This document shows, one piece after another, positions 63,481 to 64,000 of a stretch of DNA of 64,000 bases. Every line of letters begins with the position of its first letter. Position 1 is the stretch's first letter. Made by a program: the position numbers and the translations under genes. A model generated the notes under the pieces. That model was not told the DNA's origin, searched no databases, and saw only the letters and a program-made list of their open reading frames with translations. This DNA comes from Streptomyces sp. NBC_01669 (GTDB taxonomy: Bacteria > Actinomycetota > Actinomycetes > Streptomycetales > Streptomycetaceae): positions 2,542,001 through 2,606,000 of the forward strand of contig NZ_JAPEQG010000001.1 of NCBI RefSeq assembly GCF_026339735.1. Reading direction: 5' to 3'.

Positions 63481-64000
63481 ACCGAGGCTGCCGTTCGGCG
63501 CACACCCGGAACACCTTGCTGGGTGAGTCTGATCGTGCACGGCCTGTCCACGACCCAGAAGTTCTACGCCGAGCTGTTCGGCTGGGAGTTCGGGCCCGGC
63601 CCGCAGCAGCTGGGCCCGTACGTGCGGGCACTGATCGACGGGAAGGAGGTCGCGGGCATCGGGCAGCTGCCGCCGGAACGGCACCTGCCGGTCGCCTGGA
63701 CGACCTACCTGGCCACCGACGACGCCGACGTCACGGCGGAGACGATCCGGTCCTGCGGCGGCACCGTCGCCGTGGGACCGCTGGACGCCGGCGAGGCCGG
63801 ACGGCTCGCCATCGCCTCCGACCCGAGCGGTGCGGTCTTCGGGATCTGGCAGGCCGCCGCGCACCTCGGTACGGCGCTGGCGCGGGTCCCCGGCACCCCG
63901 GTCTGGAACGAGCTGGTGACCCGCGAGACCTCGACGGTCGCCAAGTTCTACCAGGCGGTCTTCGGCTACGACGTCGAGGCGGTGGTCTCGGCCGACTTCG
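63481..64000 (+). CDS. VOC-family (glyoxalase/dioxygenase fold) protein, 3' partial
   Basis: About 173 residues before the window ends. The ATG at 63,481 follows GAGGAGAGAG. Two paired VOC modules are visible: CWVSLIVHGLSTTQKFYAEL, FGWEFGPGP, and VWNELVTRETSTVAKFYQAV, FGYDVEAVVS. It resembles streptomycete VOC proteins that may bind small metabolites. The gene continues beyond the window. Confidence 0.88.

Overview
The window is high-GC actinobacterial DNA. It almost certainly comes from a Streptomyces or a close relative: it carries the cutRS two-component pair, the septation protein SepH, an SCO5918-type protein, paired cold-shock genes, many GTG starts, likely leaderless starts and dense ATGA/TGATG operon overlaps. 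No rRNA, tRNA, CRISPR array, transposase or integrase was recognised.

Left block (0.3-12.3 kb): a phenylacetate catabolic locus. paaABCDE (ring-epoxidising oxygenase) and paaN-paaJ-paaF-paaH run leftwards; paaI-paaK and a TetR repressor gene (paaR) run rightwards. A related palindrome lies in front of paaA and in the paaN/paaI divergent promoter. The locus is eroded. paaG has a large internal deletion plus frameshifts. paaR is cut off near 11,737 and joined tail to tail to an equally truncated MFS transporter gene. An enoyl-CoA hydratase scrap lies downstream of paaE.

Accessory block (12.3-30.4 kb): pseudogenes, duplicated segments and small stress or regulatory genes. It holds a broken DHA2 drug transporter, a SpoIIE-type phosphatase, a PRC-barrel protein, a haemolysin III protein, two intact and one decayed cold-shock gene, two near-identical MerR-type regulators with a duplicated ~730-bp leader, two broken anti-sigma-type ATPase genes, a CBS protein, a DEAD-box helicase with a hairpin over its ribosome binding site, and a CsbD protein. 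A module [csp - merR - leader - anti-sigma ATPase] occurs twice, at about 20.0-22.6 and 26.4-28.2 kb. The block is flanked by imperfect direct repeats of ~250 bp, each ending in the 3' end of the TRAM RNA methyltransferase gene (14.7-14.95 and 30.25-30.5 kb).

Right block (30.4-64 kb): compact conserved core. The gene order TRAM methyltransferase - APC transporter - trkA - trkA - DUF3159 - OB-fold ... DUF3710 - dut - DUF3093 - DUF4193 - inositol monophosphatase matches, from memory, the order around ceoBC and dut in mycobacteria. ACC deaminase with a GntR regulator, and the whole kdpFABC-kdpDE potassium locus, sit inside this order, so potassium genes are concentrated here (KimA-like APC protein, two TrkA proteins, Kdp). 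Beyond it lie cutRS, coproporphyrin ferrochelatase, an MFS protein, an FAD-linked sugar-type oxidase, a Pro/Ser/Thr-rich membrane protein, sepH, a thiosulfate sulfurtransferase and a VOC protein cut by the window edge. Strong hairpin terminators separate most transcription units here.
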